From assembly GCA_016938395.1 (NCBI GenBank), contig JAFGUS010000133.1:1-14803 (forward strand): DNA of 14,803 bases, written 5' to 3'. Shown here in pieces: positions 13,906 through 14,803 of this stretch. Numbering within the stretch: the stretch's first letter is position 1; the number at the start of each line of letters is the position of its first letter. The notes under the pieces were generated by a model, which was given only the letters and a program-made list of their open reading frames with translations, did not search any database and was not told where the DNA came from. Source of the stretch: Coriobacteriia bacterium (lineage in GTDB: Bacteria; Actinomycetota; Coriobacteriia; Anaerosomatales; Anaerosomataceae). A program made the translations under genes and the position numbers.

Positions 13906-14697
13906 ATGAGCGCGGTCAGGGTCTACATCGTTGACGACCACGAACTCGTGCGCTACGGGCTAAAGATGGCCATAGAGTCGGACGGCGACATGGAGGTCGT
14001 CGGTGAGGCCGACTGCGGCGAGGCGGCCCTTGCCGGTGTGGCCGACGCGGATCCGGATATTCTCCTGCTCGATCTGCGGATGCCCGGCATGGGTGGGGTC
14101 GAGGCATGCCGTCGCCTCACCGAAGAGCACCCGGGCATCCGCGTGGTGGTTCTCACGAGTTACGACGACGATGACGAGATCTTCGGCGTTCTGAGCGCGG
14201 GGGCCGTCGGATACCTGATGAAGGACTCCAGCCCGGAGTCGTTGCTGCAGGCGCTCAAGGGCGTCGTCGACGGGCAGACGGTGCTGGACACAGCCGTTGC
14301 CCGGCGCGTCATCGACGCGGGCGGATCAGGCCCGGTGCCCACGCCCGCCACCCAGCTCTCGGACCGCGAGATGGACGTGCTGAAGCTCATGGCGAAGGGG
14401 CTCAACAACCGGCGCATCGCCCGGGAGCTCTGGATCTCCGAGCCCACCGTGAAGTCGCACGTGAGCCACATCCTCCACAAGCTCAAGGCCGCCGACCGCA
14501 CCGCCGCGGTGGTCGAGGGCATCCGCCTGGGGGTGCTCACGGTGCCGGGTGGGGATGAGGCTGGGGCCACCGCGGCCGAGTACGCGATCATGGTGTCCCT
14601 GATCGCAGTCGCGATCATCGGTGTGGTTGCGATCTTCGGGGGGCAGGTGCACGCACTGTTCGCGCGCACGCTGGAGGAGCTCATCGCCATCATCTGA
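13906..14697 (+). CDS. NarL/LuxR-type response regulator with C-terminal Flp (type IVb) pilin domain
   Basis: The protein has 263 residues from ATG 13906, which has GAGAGGGG just upstream. The receiver domain (about 4-122) has Asp10 and Asp11, phosphoacceptor Asp56 in LLLDLRMPGMGG, Thr84 and Lys106, so it is intact. The LuxR-type HTH (about 150-208) reads LSDREMDVLKLMAKGL through TVKSHVSHILHKL. A normal NarL-type regulator would end near residue 210. Here the frame runs on through TVPGGDEAG into ATAAEYAIMVSLIAVAIIGV and then FGGQVHALF, a Flp pilin sequence with the prepilin motif G220-X4-E225-Y226 and a hydrophobic helix (about 227-246). I read the junction codon by codon and found no stop or frame change. 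It pairs with the upstream kinase. The fused protein could be membrane-anchored. A separate pilin made from an internal GTG, or an assembly error removing a stop, are the alternatives. Confidence 0.9.
   Translation: MSAVRVYIVDDHELVRYGLKMAIESDGDMEVVGEADCGEAALAGVADADPDILLLDLRMPGMGGVEACRRLTEEHPGIRVVVLTSYDDDDEIFGVLSAGAVGYLMKDSSPESLLQALKGVVDGQTVLDTAVARRVIDAGGSGPVPTPATQLSDREMDVLKLMAKGLNNRRIARELWISEPTVKSHVSHILHKLKAADRTAAVVEGIRLGVLTVPGGDEAGATAAEYAIMVSLIAVAIIGVVAIFGGQVHALFARTLEELIAII
14548..14697 (+). other. Flp/type IVb pilin-like module inside the response regulator gene
   Basis: Residues 215-263 of the response regulator resemble a whole Flp prepilin: an acidic DEAG end of leader, cleavage motif G-ATAA-EY, a 20-residue hydrophobic helix, then LFARTLEELIAII. 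An in-frame GTG at 14542 lies six bases after GGGGGTG, close to a Shine-Dalgarno, and would give a free 51-residue prepilin-sized product. Whether it is used cannot be told from sequence. Confidence 0.7.
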
Positions 14698-14705
14698 AGC
14701 TCCGC

Positions 14706-14725
14706 CGGTCGCAGCCCTGTGACCG
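14706..14725 (+). terminator. Possible weak terminator hairpin after the response regulator
   Basis: CGGTCGCA (14706-14713) pairs with TGTGACCG (14718-14725), with one G-U pair, around the loop GCCC. It lies eight bases after the stop. There is no T-run, so efficient termination is doubtful. Confidence 0.4.
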
Positions 14726-14736
14726 CCACTACTTTC

Positions 14737-14775
14737 GGATGATGAGCGAATCATCCCCCGTTCATACCGAACGGG
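14737..14775. repeat. Two adjacent short inverted repeats at the window edge
   Basis: GGATGAT/ATCATCC (arms 14737-14743 and 14750-14756) is followed without a gap by CCCGTTC/GAACGGG (arms 14757-14763 and 14769-14775). Both arm pairs match exactly. They may be a terminator pair or operators for the next gene, which lies outside the window. Confidence 0.55.
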
Positions 14776-14803
14776 CATTCAGTTCCGACCCCCGACGTGA
14801 AAC

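Overview
The window is high-GC bacterial DNA with dense genes, Shine-Dalgarno starts, several GTG starts and ATGA/GTGA overlaps. The gene order tilS-hpt-ftsH is typical of Gram-positive bacteria. An orange-protein-like set of iron-sulfur ATPases and NifX-type proteins, plus a ferredoxin:thioredoxin-reductase-type enzyme, points to an anaerobic or facultatively anaerobic lifestyle. My best inference is an actinobacterium of the Coriobacteriia type, but no rRNA or marker search was possible, so this is not proven.

Layout. Positions 1-627 hold two tandem, related small membrane proteins of unknown function; the first is cut by the window edge. Positions 717-1636 hold a glutaredoxin-like protein overlapping a fusion of an FTR catalytic domain with a Rieske domain. 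A perfect two-way hairpin terminator (1786-1816) separates them from a minus-strand pair, nfeD-like then SPFH/stomatin-like (3240-1859). Next come a 70-residue HEAT-like protein (+) and a convergent NDH-2-type flavoprotein (-). Positions 5091-9104 hold tilS, hpt and ftsH in one direction.

After the ftsH terminator and a short 30-bp-period repeat, a promoter with an embedded palindrome starts a second (+) block: PadR regulator, DUF5320-like Gly/Arg-rich peptide, two NifX/orange-protein-type proteins, and two MinD-like ATPases each with two ferredoxin-type Cys clusters (9336-12662). This resembles the core of the ORP (orange protein) systems of anaerobes. It is probably autoregulated by the PadR protein.

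The block runs on, with only a 33-nt gap, into a GAF-domain NarL/DegS-type histidine kinase and its response regulator. The response regulator is the most unusual object here. After a complete receiver and LuxR-type DNA-binding domain it continues in frame into a Flp (type IVb) pilin sequence, with the prepilin-peptidase motif G-X4-E-Y and a hydrophobic helix. This suggests either a membrane-tethered regulator that a prepilin peptidase could release, or a pilin gene overlapped and translated from inside the regulator gene. The last 106 bases hold three short inverted repeats and no gene.
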